Source: JAAXHV01 sp965207165
Lineage (GTDB): Bacteria; Pseudomonadota; Gammaproteobacteria; Eutrophobiales; Eutrophobiaceae
Direction of reading: 5' to 3'
DNA length: 64,000 nt
Assembly (NCBI GenBank): GCA_965207165.1
Contig: OZ242265.1
Span: 4,216,001 to 4,280,000 of the forward strand
Shown: positions 26,240-34,728 of the stretch, piece by piece
How positions within the stretch are numbered: position 1 is the first letter of the stretch
Layout of the letters: every line of letters starts with the position of its first letter
Notes under the pieces: generated by a model
What the model was told of the DNA's origin: nothing
Databases searched by the model: none
Seen by the model: only the letters and a program-made list of their open reading frames with translations
Program-made: the position numbers and the translations under genes

Positions 26240-27544
26240 ATGAACGTCGCGATGGCCGGCGCCGGATACGTGGGCCTGGTCTCAAGCGCCTGTTTTGCCG
26301 AGTTCGGCGCCAGCGTCACCTGTATCGATGTTGATTCCGACAGGATCGCCAGGCTCAGGGAAGGGGTCATCCCCATCTATGAACCGGGCCTGGCGGAACT
26401 GATCGGCAAGAACAGGGAACAGGGCAGGTTGTCGTTCCGGGATGGCTATGATGAGACCATTGCGGAATGTGACCTGGTGTTTATCGCGGTCGGGACGCCG
26501 GCGCGGCGCGGCGATGGACACGCTGACCTGAAGCACGTTTACCAGGCGGCAAGAGATATCGCACCCTTGCTCGACGGGTATACGGTGATCGTGGACAAAT
26601 CCACCGTGCCGGTGGGCACCGCGCGCAACGTTGAGCGCATCGTCAGGGAGGTGAACCCGGATGCGCAGTTTGATATTGCCGCCAATCCGGAGTTTCTGCG
26701 GGAGGGCGCGGCGCTGGCGGATTTCATGCGTCCGGACCGGGTGGTCATCGGGGTCGAGAGCCGGCGGGCGGAACAGGTTTTGCGTGAACTGTACCGGCCC
26801 CTGAATCTCATTGAGACGCCGACGATGGTGACCGACCTCGAAAGTGCCGAACTGATTAAGTACGCGGCCAACGCCTTTCTGGCCACGAAGATCAGTTTCA
26901 TCAACGAGATATCCGCCCTGTGTGAAGCCGTGGGCGCCGACGTCCATGCCGTTGCCCGGGGCATCGGGCTGGACGGGCGTATCGGCAGGAAGTTCCTGCA
27001 CCCCGGACCCGGGTACGGCGGTTCCTGCTTCCCCAAGGATACCCGGGCGCTGGTGCGCATGGCACAGGAAAACAATGTGACCAGCCGCATTGTCGAGGCG
27101 GTGATGGAGGTAAATGAAGCGCAGAAAGCAAGAATGACCGGCAAGATCCGCAACGCACTGGGCGGCACTGAAAACGGCAGGACTCTCGCGGCGCTGGGAT
27201 TGTCTTTCAAACCTGAAACCGATGATATGCGGGATGCGCCGGCGCTGTCCATCCTGCCCGGGCTGATAGAAAACGGCGCCACGGTTCACGCCCATGATCC
27301 CCAGGCCATGGCTGAGGCCAAAGCGCTGCTGCCTGACTCTGTCAGGTATTTTGACGAAGTCTACGCGGCAATGGCCGGTGTGGACGCGGTCGTGTTGATG
27401 ACGGAATGGAACGCTTACCGGGGTATGGACCTGGACCGGATCAGAAATACGATGAACGGTAATGTGTTCATCGACCTGCGCAACGTCTACGAGCCGGATT
27501 CGATGCGGGCGGCTGGTTTTGATTACCACTGTGTGGGGCGTTAG
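26240..27544 (+). CDS. ugd: UDP-glucose 6-dehydrogenase
   Basis: A 434-residue protein with G-A-G-Y-V-G-L-V at the N-terminus, K-S-T-V-P-V-G-T, N-P-E-F-L-R-E-G-A-A, and the catalytic Cys263 in G-P-G-Y-G-G-S-C-F-P-K-D-T. These are the diagnostic blocks of UDP-glucose 6-dehydrogenase, which makes UDP-glucuronate with two NAD. It lies in the same operon as the epimerase (23879), giving a route from UDP-glucose (galU at 43140) through UDP-GlcA to UDP-GalA. The gap to the previous gene is 31 bases. The length is typical. Confidence 0.92.
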   Translation: MNVAMAGAGYVGLVSSACFAEFGASVTCIDVDSDRIARLREGVIPIYEPGLAELIGKNREQGRLSFRDGYDETIAECDLVFIAVGTPARRGDGHADLKHVYQAARDIAPLLDGYTVIVDKSTVPVGTARNVERIVREVNPDAQFDIAANPEFLREGAALADFMRPDRVVIGVESRRAEQVLRELYRPLNLIETPTMVTDLESAELIKYAANAFLATKISFINEISALCEAVGADVHAVARGIGLDGRIGRKFLHPGPGYGGSCFPKDTRALVRMAQENNVTSRIVEAVMEVNEAQKARMTGKIRNALGGTENGRTLAALGLSFKPETDDMRDAPALSILPGLIENGATVHAHDPQAMAEAKALLPDSVRYFDEVYAAMAGVDAVVLMTEWNAYRGMDLDRIRNTMNGNVFIDLRNVYEPDSMRAAGFDYHCVGR

Positions 27545-27579
27545 CGCGCATCGATGAATAGACGGGATTCAGGATTCTG

Positions 27580-28587
27580 ATGAGTACGGCTGAACAGGCG
27601 CCGGCGCGCGTCGCCGTCATCGGCTGCGGTTACTGGGGCAGGAACCTGGTGCGCAACTTTTCCGACCTGGGCGTGCTGGCCGCGGTCTGCGATACGGACC
27701 CGGAACTGGCGCGGCAGTTCGGTTCGCGCTACAACGTCGACACGCCCGGGTTCGAAGAAGTGATCCGGGACCCGGCTATCGACGCTGTTGCCATCGCCAC
27801 GCCTGCCGTCACCCATTCGGCTATAGCCAAGCAGGCGTTATCGGCAGGGAAACACGTCTTTGTGGAGAAGCCCGTCGCCCTGGACGTCGACAGCGCTAAA
27901 GAGTTGAATGAGTTGTCGCAAAAACAGGGACGGGTGCTGATGGTGGGCCACCTGTTGCAGTATCACCCGGCGTTTGTGAGGTTGAAGGAACTGGTCGTGC
28001 AACGAGAACTGGGCCGCCTGCGCCACATCTATTCCCACCGGCTGAACCTGGGCAAGGTCCGGCGCGAGGAGAACATACTCTGGAGCTTCGCGCCCCATGA
28101 CGTTTCCATGATCCTGTCACTGGTCGGTGACGAACCCGACAGGGTGTCGGCCATCGGCAGCTTCTTCCTCCACTCCCAGGTAGCCGATGTGACCACCACC
28201 CACATGTCTTTTCCCGGCGGGGAAAATGCCCATGTGTTTGTCTCCTGGCTGCACCCGTACAAGGAGCAGAAACTCGTCGTCGTGGGCGACGAGGGCATGG
28301 CGGTGTTCGACGATACCCTGGACTGGGAACGGAAACTGCTGGTCTACAAGCACAAGATAGTCTGGAAAAACGACCTGCCCACACCGGACAAGGCCAAGGC
28401 CGAAGCTGTTGAGGTTACCCCGGCGGAGCCGTTGCGGCAGGAACTGGTCCATTTCCTGGACTGCGTGACCGGAAATACAGGCTGCCGCACTGACGGCAAC
28501 GAGGGAATCCGTGTGCTGAAGGTATTACAGGCTTCCGAACGGGACATTCGTGCGAATGCTGCTTATCATATGAATTTCAAGAAATAA
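27580..28587 (+). CDS. wbpB: Gfo/Idh/MocA oxidoreductase, WbpB/WlbA-like
   Basis: A 335-residue Rossmann oxidoreductase with V-I-G-C-G-Y-W-G-R-N-L at residues 13-23 and the E-K-P-V-A-L motif of Gfo/Idh/MocA enzymes. G-H-L-L-Q-Y-H-P-A and the C-terminal half match sugar-nucleotide oxidases such as WbpB/WlbA, which oxidise C3 of UDP-GlcNAcA to the 3-keto sugar. The next two genes are a hexapeptide acetyltransferase and an aminotransferase, exactly the WbpD and WbpE partners. Together with the TviB-like dehydrogenase the set would make UDP-2,3-diacetamido-2,3-dideoxy-glucuronate. The symbol is given by pathway analogy. Confidence 0.82.
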   Translation: MSTAEQAPARVAVIGCGYWGRNLVRNFSDLGVLAAVCDTDPELARQFGSRYNVDTPGFEEVIRDPAIDAVAIATPAVTHSAIAKQALSAGKHVFVEKPVALDVDSAKELNELSQKQGRVLMVGHLLQYHPAFVRLKELVVQRELGRLRHIYSHRLNLGKVRREENILWSFAPHDVSMILSLVGDEPDRVSAIGSFFLHSQVADVTTTHMSFPGGENAHVFVSWLHPYKEQKLVVVGDEGMAVFDDTLDWERKLLVYKHKIVWKNDLPTPDKAKAEAVEVTPAEPLRQELVHFLDCVTGNTGCRTDGNEGIRVLKVLQASERDIRANAAYHMNFKK

Positions 28588-28608
28588 AACAGACTGCCAG
28601 AACACAAC

Positions 28609-29175
28609 ATGCCTGACTGTTTCATCCATGAGACCGCAATCGTTGACGGGAATTGCCGCATCGGCAAGGGCACGCGCGTATGGCATTTCAGCCATATCCT
28701 GGCCAATTCCGTGATTGGGGAGGATTGTGTCCTTGGACAGAACGTCATGGTTGGTCCTGACGCCGTAATCGGCAACCGCTGCAAGATACAGAATAATGTC
28801 AGCATCTATAAAGGCATTACCCTGGAGGACGGTGTGTTCTGCGGCCCGTCCTGCGTGTTTACCAACGTGAACAACCCCCGCGCCGAAATTGAAAAGAAGG
28901 AGCAGTTCTCAGACACCAGGGTCAGGCGGGGCGTGACTATCGGCGCCAATGCCACCATCCTGTGCGGCATCGAGCTTGGAGAATACAGTTTCATCGCGGC
29001 CGGGGCCGTGGTGACCAGGGACGTATCACCGTTTGCGCTGGTGGCGGGTGCGCCGGCAAAACAGGTGGGCTGGGTGGGGCATTACGGTGAGAGACTGGGT
29101 GATGACCTGGTGTGTCCGAAGACGGGCAGGCAGTATTCATTGACTGCAAACGGCCTGCTGAAAGCCGGGGACTGA
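28609..29175 (+). CDS. wbpD: Hexapeptide N-acetyltransferase, WbpD/WlbB-like
   Basis: A 188-residue left-handed beta-helix acyltransferase with hexapeptide repeats (I-G-x-G-T/N-x, V-I-G-x-x-C) through residues 15-140 and the ending G-A-P-A-K-Q-V-G-W-V. F-I-H-E-T-A-I-V-D and the length fit WbpD/WlbB, which acetylates the 3-amino group of UDP-GlcNAc3NA with acetyl-CoA. It lies 21 bases after the WbpB-like gene and before the WbpE-like gene in the same direction. Confidence 0.85.
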   Translation: MPDCFIHETAIVDGNCRIGKGTRVWHFSHILANSVIGEDCVLGQNVMVGPDAVIGNRCKIQNNVSIYKGITLEDGVFCGPSCVFTNVNNPRAEIEKKEQFSDTRVRRGVTIGANATILCGIELGEYSFIAAGAVVTRDVSPFALVAGAPAKQVGWVGHYGERLGDDLVCPKTGRQYSLTANGLLKAGD

Positions 29176-29229
29176 CGCTTCATTCGTCATTGCTTAAACA
29201 TGCGGAATAACAGATAAAGGGATGCCGGT

Positions 29230-30351
29230 TTGGCGCAACAACCGATAGCATTCATCGACCTCAAGGCTCAGCAGCGGCGCCTTGGGGACAGGATACCCAG
29301 GGCCATTCAGAGGGTACTGGATCACGGTCAATTCATCATGGGGCCGGAAGTGAGGGAACTGGAGGAGAAGCTGTCGGAGTTCTCCGGGGCCAGACACGTT
29401 GTCACCTGCGCCAGCGGCACGGATGCCCTGCTTTTGGCCTTGATGGCCCACGGTACCGGTCCGGGCGATGCCGTTTTGGTTCCTTCGTTCACATTTGTCG
29501 CCAGCGCGGAGGCGGTTGCCCTGCTGGGGGCGACACCTGTCTTCGTCGATGTGGAGGCGGACAGTTTTCTGCTGGATGTGACCCGCCTCGATGCTGCGCT
29601 GGCAACGGCCACCCGAAGCGGCCTCAATCCCAGGGGAATTATCCCCGTAGACCTGTTCGGGCAGCCGGCCGATTATATGGAGATAAACCGCTTTGCCGGG
29701 CAGCATGGGTTGTTCGTTATCGGGGATGGCGCGCAGAGTTTTGGTGCGCAACTGGACGGCAACAGGGTTGGTGCGTTGACGCAGGTAACTGTCACCAGCT
29801 TTTTCCCGGCAAAACCACTCGGTTGTTACGGTGACGGGGGCGCGTTGTTCACGGATGATGACGGGCTTGCCGGCACCTTGAAAAGCCTGCGGGTTCACGG
29901 CAAGGGCGCGGACAAGTACGACAACGTGATTATCGGCATGAACGGCAGGCTGGACACCATCCAGGCGGCGATACTGCTGGAGAAGCTCCCGCTATTCGAG
30001 GAAGAGATTACCCTGCGTGACCAGGTTGCGAAAAGGTATGCAAGGCCGCTTGAAAACCTTGTCGATGTTCCAGTGATTCGTGAAAGACGTACCTCTGTCT
30101 GGGCGCAATATACGATAACAACGGAGCATCGGGATACGGTTGTGCAGGAATTGAAACGGCAAGGCATACCGAGCGCGGTCTATTACCCCGTGCCGTTGCA
30201 CCGCCAGACTGCCTACAAGGGTTACCCCCGTGCGCCCGACCTGGCCGTTTCCGAATGCCTGCCCGCACGGGTATTGAGCCTGCCCATGCATCCATACCTG
30301 GAGGAGGAAGCGCAAAGCAGGATTTGCGATATCATCCGGCAAGCGTTGTAA
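29230..30351 (+). CDS. wbpE: DegT/DnrJ/EryC1 aminotransferase, WbpE-like
   Basis: A 373-residue PLP aminotransferase. The start is TTG at 29230, preceded by AAAGGG; no in-frame ATG precedes the conserved I-A-F-I-D-L-K-A-Q-Q start. A-S-G-T-D-A-L binds phosphate, G-D-G-A-Q-S-F-G holds the PLP Asp, and Lys195 in S-F-F-P-A-K-P-L-G is the Schiff-base lysine. This pattern (F-F-P-x-K-P-L-G-x-x-G-D-G-G) is that of WbpE/WlbC, which aminates C3 of the 3-keto UDP-GlcNAcA made by WbpB. It is the last gene of this operon and convergent with the HEPN/MNT pair. Confidence 0.86.
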   Translation: MAQQPIAFIDLKAQQRRLGDRIPRAIQRVLDHGQFIMGPEVRELEEKLSEFSGARHVVTCASGTDALLLALMAHGTGPGDAVLVPSFTFVASAEAVALLGATPVFVDVEADSFLLDVTRLDAALATATRSGLNPRGIIPVDLFGQPADYMEINRFAGQHGLFVIGDGAQSFGAQLDGNRVGALTQVTVTSFFPAKPLGCYGDGGALFTDDDGLAGTLKSLRVHGKGADKYDNVIIGMNGRLDTIQAAILLEKLPLFEEEITLRDQVAKRYARPLENLVDVPVIRERRTSVWAQYTITTEHRDTVVQELKRQGIPSAVYYPVPLHRQTAYKGYPRAPDLAVSECLPARVLSLPMHPYLEEEAQSRICDIIRQAL

Positions 30352-30429
30352 GGGTTTTCGATAGGTTCCTGTGGTCTAAGTCGATGCAGGAGCTCAGTGA
30401 CACCATCGTCTATACTGCTTTTGCTTATT

Positions 30430-30774
30430 TCAGATAAGCGGGAGCGCTTTTTCCAGGCGCCGAATTAATTCCGGGACGTCATCAACGATTGTCTTGTAAA
30501 GTAATTCATGATCAATCTGCCCATATTCATGGGCGAGGATATTACGTTGTCCGATGATTTCATGCCAGGGAATATCAGGCGTGGTTTCTTTTCCACTGGC
30601 TGAAACATGCCCTGCAGCCTCACCGATAATCTCCACCATTCTTTCCGCCGCTCTCAGCAAAATACGATTTCCGAGAAAAGTTGCAAGGTCATAATGTTCC
30701 ATCATTTCAACAACTTCTCTGGCGGCTTGCAGCATGTCCCACAGGTAGGCGGCGTCCCTGTCTTCAAGCGGCAT
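30430..30774 (-). CDS. HEPN-domain toxin, HepT-like (DUF86)
   Basis: A 114-residue all-helical protein with the HEPN RNase motif R77-N-I-L-A-H82-E-Y84 (R-x4-H-x-Y) and the D-R-D-A-A-Y-L-W-D-M start typical of HepT/DUF86. In HEPN/MNT pairs the HEPN protein is a toxin RNase, neutralised by its MNT partner, often through AMPylation of the Tyr in R-x4-H-x-Y. Its start overlaps the end of the MNT gene by 11 bases, so the two are translated together. The pair lies inside the polysaccharide island, perhaps stabilising it. Confidence 0.88.
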   Translation of the reverse strand: MPLEDRDAAYLWDMLQAAREVVEMMEHYDLATFLGNRILLRAAERMVEIIGEAAGHVSASGKETTPDIPWHEIIGQRNILAHEYGQIDHELLYKTIVDDVPELIRRLEKALPLI

Positions 30775-31387
30775 ACAATAACTCCATATCTTTTTCTATC
30801 TCACGGCGACGGTAGGGGTTGTTTAAAATTGCCGGCGTTGCGATATCCACTTTACGACCGCCAAACAGGGAACTGAAAGCATTATTAATGGCAGTCATGC
30901 CTCCCAGGGAGGGGGCTTTGCCCTGTTCAAACTCAACCAGCAAATCGACATCACTTGAGGGGGTTAACTCGCCGCGAGCGGCAGACCCGAACAGTGCCAG
31001 TTGTTTGATATGGTAACGCCGTGCCAGTTGCGCCAATACAATGCGGGAAACCGGCGCGAGGCCGCCAGGCAATATAATGTCATCGGCATCCACTGCGGGA
31101 TACAGGCCTTTAAAGTCAGCCGGCATGTCCCGAATGTAACCACTCGACCGATAGCTCCCGGGCCGTATGATCATGTCGAGTCCCAATGCCTCCAGCGCTT
31201 TCAATATCTTGCCAATCTCGGCTGTTTCTTTGCCGCGCTCAAACTCAGACAAAAATCGTATGCCAAGACCGGCGAGATCTCCTGTTGCCTTAAGAGATAA
31301 TCCACAGCCTTTTCTGTGCCGGCGTACCAGGTTCCCCAAGTCTTCAGTATCCTGAACCCGACCGTATTGAACAGGGTTATCAGACAT
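30764..31387 (-). CDS. HipB-like HTH fused to MNT nucleotidyltransferase (antitoxin)
   Basis: A 207-residue two-domain protein. Residues 15-76 are a HipB-type XRE helix-turn-helix (L-G-N-L-V-R-R-H-R-K ... G-I-R-F-L-S-E-F-E-R-G-K-E-T-A-E-I-G-K). Residues 115-207 form a minimal nucleotidyltransferase with G134-S-A-A-R-G and D146-V-D148, plus a third Asp at 171. MNT antitoxins AMPylate HepT toxins; here the same chain would also bind DNA. Plain MntA lacks the HTH. A perfect inverted repeat TTATCC-N6-GGATAA lies 18 bases upstream of the start codon, a good place for an autorepressor. The HepT gene overlaps its 3' end. Confidence 0.85.
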   Translation of the reverse strand: MSDNPVQYGRVQDTEDLGNLVRRHRKGCGLSLKATGDLAGLGIRFLSEFERGKETAEIGKILKALEALGLDMIIRPGSYRSSGYIRDMPADFKGLYPAVDADDIILPGGLAPVSRIVLAQLARRYHIKQLALFGSAARGELTPSSDVDLLVEFEQGKAPSLGGMTAINNAFSSLFGGRKVDIATPAILNNPYRRREIEKDMELLYAA

Positions 31388-31405
31388 TTTTTTTTGAACA
31401 ATATA

Positions 31406-31423
31406 TTATCCCGATAAGGATAA
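31406..31423. promoter_or_regulatory. Candidate operator of the HipB-MNT/HepT operon
   Basis: The perfect inverted repeat TTATCC-CGATAA-GGATAA (6-6-6) starts 18 bases upstream of the ATG at 31387. The surrounding AT-rich stretch (31398-31465) holds possible minus-strand promoter elements, such as a TTGACT about 30 bases further upstream. Binding by the HTH of the encoded antitoxin is inferred. Confidence 0.5.
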
Positions 31424-31620
31424 AATACAATACAACCCGTTCGAAAGTCAACAAGTATTATACTGTACGGTAAAAAAGGTGGGCTAGGGTAAAGATTGGG
31501 TTGATATTGATATCAAGCCGGTCCCTGTCTTGATTTACTGACAGCGTCCAGTGTGTCCTGAGTAGTTGCCGGGCCGCCCGCTGCCAGTTTCCCGGCTACG
31601 GTTTTCACACAATTAAGCAG

Positions 31621-33516
31621 TTATCCTGATAATCCGTGAAGTTGTTGCCAACGCGTAAAACAGACCCATCGCCATATTTGTTGCGAGGAAAGCGCGCGCT
31701 GTCCGGACATCACCATATCGAATTCACGAACCACGCGGGCGTTGTCGACCCAGGACAAGTTCAGATCCTGGGACAACCATCTTTTGATCATAACCGCATG
31801 TGGTTTCAACCAATCGTATTCAGGAGCTTCGAAACCTATTTTGTCCTTTCTGTCCAGGATTGCGTCAGGGACAATTCCGCGCATTGCGGAGCGTAACACG
31901 GATTTTGTCTCGCCTTTATCGGAGACCAGGTAGGATTCCGGCAAAGTCATTATGAAACGTGCGAGTTCTGCCGCAAGAAAAGGCGTACGTGTTTCAATTG
32001 AAAATGCCATGGAATTACGATCGGCGTGACGGAGCAGCAACGTTAGTCCACGCCTTGTAATAACATGCCGCAGGTATGCCGTTAAACGCCTGCCTCGCGC
32101 ATCATCAGTTGTTGCTATTCTGTTGTGGGGGACGGTTACTCCGAGGTCGTCCAGCTTTCCAGCGTGTACCCAGGCAGGGTATAACGGGTGGCCTCCCAGA
32201 CGTCGTATGAGGGCATTCACACGCCCGGTTGTCATTTCGTCGACCGCCCGTTTCAGTTCCGTTATTCGATTCCGATCCGGCCACCTGGACCAGTTTGACA
32301 GGAAACGCGCAGCGCGAATGAACTCTCCAGTTTCTAATAGTGAATGCAGGCGCGGTACCGGATAACCCACGTTCCCTGCAAGCAATCCGTCTGCTCCCTG
32401 TCCATCAAGTATCACCTTGATACCGGTTGAATGGATTGCGCGGCATACACCGTATTGCGCATAAAGGCTGGTACTGCCAAAGGGTTCACCCTGGCTGAGT
32501 ATCAACTGGTCAAGATCGGCGCTCAAATCATCAGGGGATAATATTATCTTATGGGGAATAGCATTAACGGATTGGTTGATTATGTTTACCCAAGGCTCCT
32601 CGGACTTCCCGCTTTCGGGAGCTATGAAACTAAAGGTGTGTATATCCATGTCAGGTTCAAGCATGCGCATCGCACATACGATTGACGATGAATCCAGTCC
32701 TCCTGAGAGCATGGCGGCCAATGGAACATCACTTCTCAGGTGCAGACGAACCGATCTCAGGAAACTCTCACGTATATTTTCTGCGGCCTGCTCAAAGCTG
32801 AGATCTGAATTTTCACTGATATTGAAATGATTCCAGGGAACCGGCGTTTCTGCCTGTCCGGCCTCGAGGTCGTAACGCAAAGTATGGCCGGGTAGCAGTT
32901 GCTTGATTCCCGCAAAAAAAGTTTCTTCGTTTCTGTCGTAATATTCACGCACAAGATATTCATAGGCGCGTTGGTGGTTGATTTCGGCAGGAATGTTTCG
33001 AAGGGCATGGACAGCGCGTATCTCCGAGGCAAATAGCAACATTCCATTTTGCACGTTGTAGAAAAGAGGTTTGATACCGAAAGCATCACGGCATAACATA
33101 ACAACAGCTTCAACCCTGTCCCATATTACAAAAGCGAACATGCCGGTCAGCCGGGACAGACAATCGACACCCCATTCAGCCCAGGCTTCTATAAGTACTT
33201 CCGTGTCGGAACGGGTACTGAAGTGATGGCCCAGTTCAATCAGTTCATTACGCAATTCAAGGTAATTGTAGATTTCGCCATTATATGAAATCACATATCG
33301 GTTATCTGAACTGACGAAGGGCTGTCTTCCCGCGGCAGACAGGTCGATAACAGAGAGACGCCTATGTCCTAACGCAACGAGAGAACCAGCGCTTTCTTCA
33401 ATGATGTATGCATCATTATCCGGACCACGATGCCTCAGGGCTTCGCTGGCGGCTTTCATACGCTGTTCAAGCCTGGCCTGGTCTGAAGGGAAAATTCCGC
33501 CGAAAATACCGGACAT
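31621..33516 (-). CDS. Asparagine synthase-like amidotransferase with Cys2 replaced by Ser
   Basis: A 631-residue protein of the AsnB family. The N-terminal class II glutaminase domain (about 1-200) has R-H-R-G-P-D, G-H-R-R-L-S-V-I-D, Y-N-G-E-I-Y-N-Y and S-D-T-E-V-L, and the C-terminal synthetase domain has the pyrophosphatase loop L-S-G-G-L-D-S-S-S. The N-terminus reads M-S-G-I-F-G-G: codon 2 is TCC (Ser), whereas the family uses Cys2 as the glutaminase nucleophile. Such an enzyme may use ammonia, or Ser may act instead. In O-antigen clusters AsnB homologues such as WbpS amidate uronic acids, which suits this island with its uronic acid genes. Its start is one base after the stop of the upstream glycosyltransferase gene. 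Confidence 0.85.
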   Translation of the reverse strand: MSGIFGGIFPSDQARLEQRMKAASEALRHRGPDNDAYIIEESAGSLVALGHRRLSVIDLSAAGRQPFVSSDNRYVISYNGEIYNYLELRNELIELGHHFSTRSDTEVLIEAWAEWGVDCLSRLTGMFAFVIWDRVEAVVMLCRDAFGIKPLFYNVQNGMLLFASEIRAVHALRNIPAEINHQRAYEYLVREYYDRNEETFFAGIKQLLPGHTLRYDLEAGQAETPVPWNHFNISENSDLSFEQAAENIRESFLRSVRLHLRSDVPLAAMLSGGLDSSSIVCAMRMLEPDMDIHTFSFIAPESGKSEEPWVNIINQSVNAIPHKIILSPDDLSADLDQLILSQGEPFGSTSLYAQYGVCRAIHSTGIKVILDGQGADGLLAGNVGYPVPRLHSLLETGEFIRAARFLSNWSRWPDRNRITELKRAVDEMTTGRVNALIRRLGGHPLYPAWVHAGKLDDLGVTVPHNRIATTDDARGRRLTAYLRHVITRRGLTLLLRHADRNSMAFSIETRTPFLAAELARFIMTLPESYLVSDKGETKSVLRSAMRGIVPDAILDRKDKIGFEAPEYDWLKPHAVMIKRWLSQDLNLSWVDNARVVREFDMVMSGQRALSSQQIWRWVCFTRWQQLHGLSG

Positions 33517-33517
33517 T

Positions 33518-34660
33518 CTATATTTCCACTTTATCTGTAAGCAGTGTTTTATACAGTCTGATTAATTTTTCTTCTTCAGTTTTCCAGTTGTAGGATGCTT
33601 CCGTTGCCTCTCGTCCGCGTTGCCCCATGAGTTCTGCTTCACCAGGATTATCCAGAATCCACTGCATAGCATCGGCAATGGCCGATGGATCAACGGGGTC
33701 GACCAATAGTCCACATCCGGCACTGTCTACAATATGTCGCCAGACAGGAAAGTCCGACGCGATAACAGGCAGGCCGACAGACATGTATTCGAACATTTTT
33801 GTAGGGTAAGCATTGAGGATTTTAGGTGTCGGATGTAATACTACCAATCCGGCGCGGACGTTGTTCAGTATTTTCGATACGCGGCCTCGATTTGCCCAGC
33901 CCATGTATTCAACTTGTTGCCAACCGGCAAGCACTTCTATTTCTGCCTTTAAACCGGCTGGTCGGAACTGTCCTGCGAGTTGTAGCCGGATATCTTTATT
34001 TTCACTGTAATTCATGGCTTCAACCATTTCCCGGATACCTCGAGTTTGTCCAATTGCACCGACATATGCAAAGTGCGGCGGGCGTTGTTTATAAACCTGA
34101 GCCTCAGGCAGGACGAGTTCATCAAGTACGGGAAAGTTTTGTACCAGGACAGTTTTTCGGGCTGGATAACGTGCGGCAATATCAGGTTCTGCCGAAACAA
34201 TTGCTGTAAGAAACAGGCCCGCCAGCCATTCAATGGCTGACATAAGCCAGGAAATCGGGCGCCGCATGGGTGCCGGCAACCAGAATTTGGTCAGAACATC
34301 ACGCGGCACGTCTTCATGCGCATCATATACCACTTTGAAACCGGAGCATTTTAATATAAGACACAGGGGAATCAGTTCAGGGTCATGGAAGTGTACGATC
34401 TGTGGCTTCATTGCATAAACTCTCAGTCCCATGCGCCATGTCCCCAGAATTATTCTTGAGAGTCTTCCAGATGGAGGGGTACCTGTGTCTATTACCCTTA
34501 TTCTACCGGCTGCGTCCATGCTGTTGCCTTTTCCATCCTGGACCACTAATGCAACCGGTTCTGCAAAAGCATTGGCAAGCGATTCCAATTCCTTTATCCG
34601 GATGCGGGCATCAACGCGCGGATGAACTGTCGTTAAATGGGCGATTCTCACTTTTTCCAT
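33518..34660 (-). CDS. Glycosyltransferase family 4
   Basis: A 380-residue GT-B glycosyltransferase. The C-terminal nucleotide-sugar domain shows F-A-Y-V-G-A-I, then N-A-Y-P-T-K-M-F-E-Y-M-S-V-G-L-P-V-I-A-S-D-F-P with the E-x7-E-like region, and G-C-G-L-L-V-D-P-V-D-P. The N-terminal acceptor domain has V-H-F-H-D-P-E-L-I and Y-D-A-H-E-D-V-P. It is expected at the cytoplasmic face of the membrane, adding a sugar to the lipid-linked repeat unit. The neighbours are the amidotransferase directly downstream and the flippase upstream, all on the minus strand. Sugar and linkage are unknown. Confidence 0.85.
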   Translation of the reverse strand: MEKVRIAHLTTVHPRVDARIRIKELESLANAFAEPVALVVQDGKGNSMDAAGRIRVIDTGTPPSGRLSRIILGTWRMGLRVYAMKPQIVHFHDPELIPLCLILKCSGFKVVYDAHEDVPRDVLTKFWLPAPMRRPISWLMSAIEWLAGLFLTAIVSAEPDIAARYPARKTVLVQNFPVLDELVLPEAQVYKQRPPHFAYVGAIGQTRGIREMVEAMNYSENKDIRLQLAGQFRPAGLKAEIEVLAGWQQVEYMGWANRGRVSKILNNVRAGLVVLHPTPKILNAYPTKMFEYMSVGLPVIASDFPVWRHIVDSAGCGLLVDPVDPSAIADAMQWILDNPGEAELMGQRGREATEASYNWKTEEEKLIRLYKTLLTDKVEI

Positions 34661-34728
34661 AGCAGTGACGGTTAATGTCTGGTTGTAACTTCAAGCGGTT
34701 GAATAAATCGACGGGGTTCTCGTTTGGC

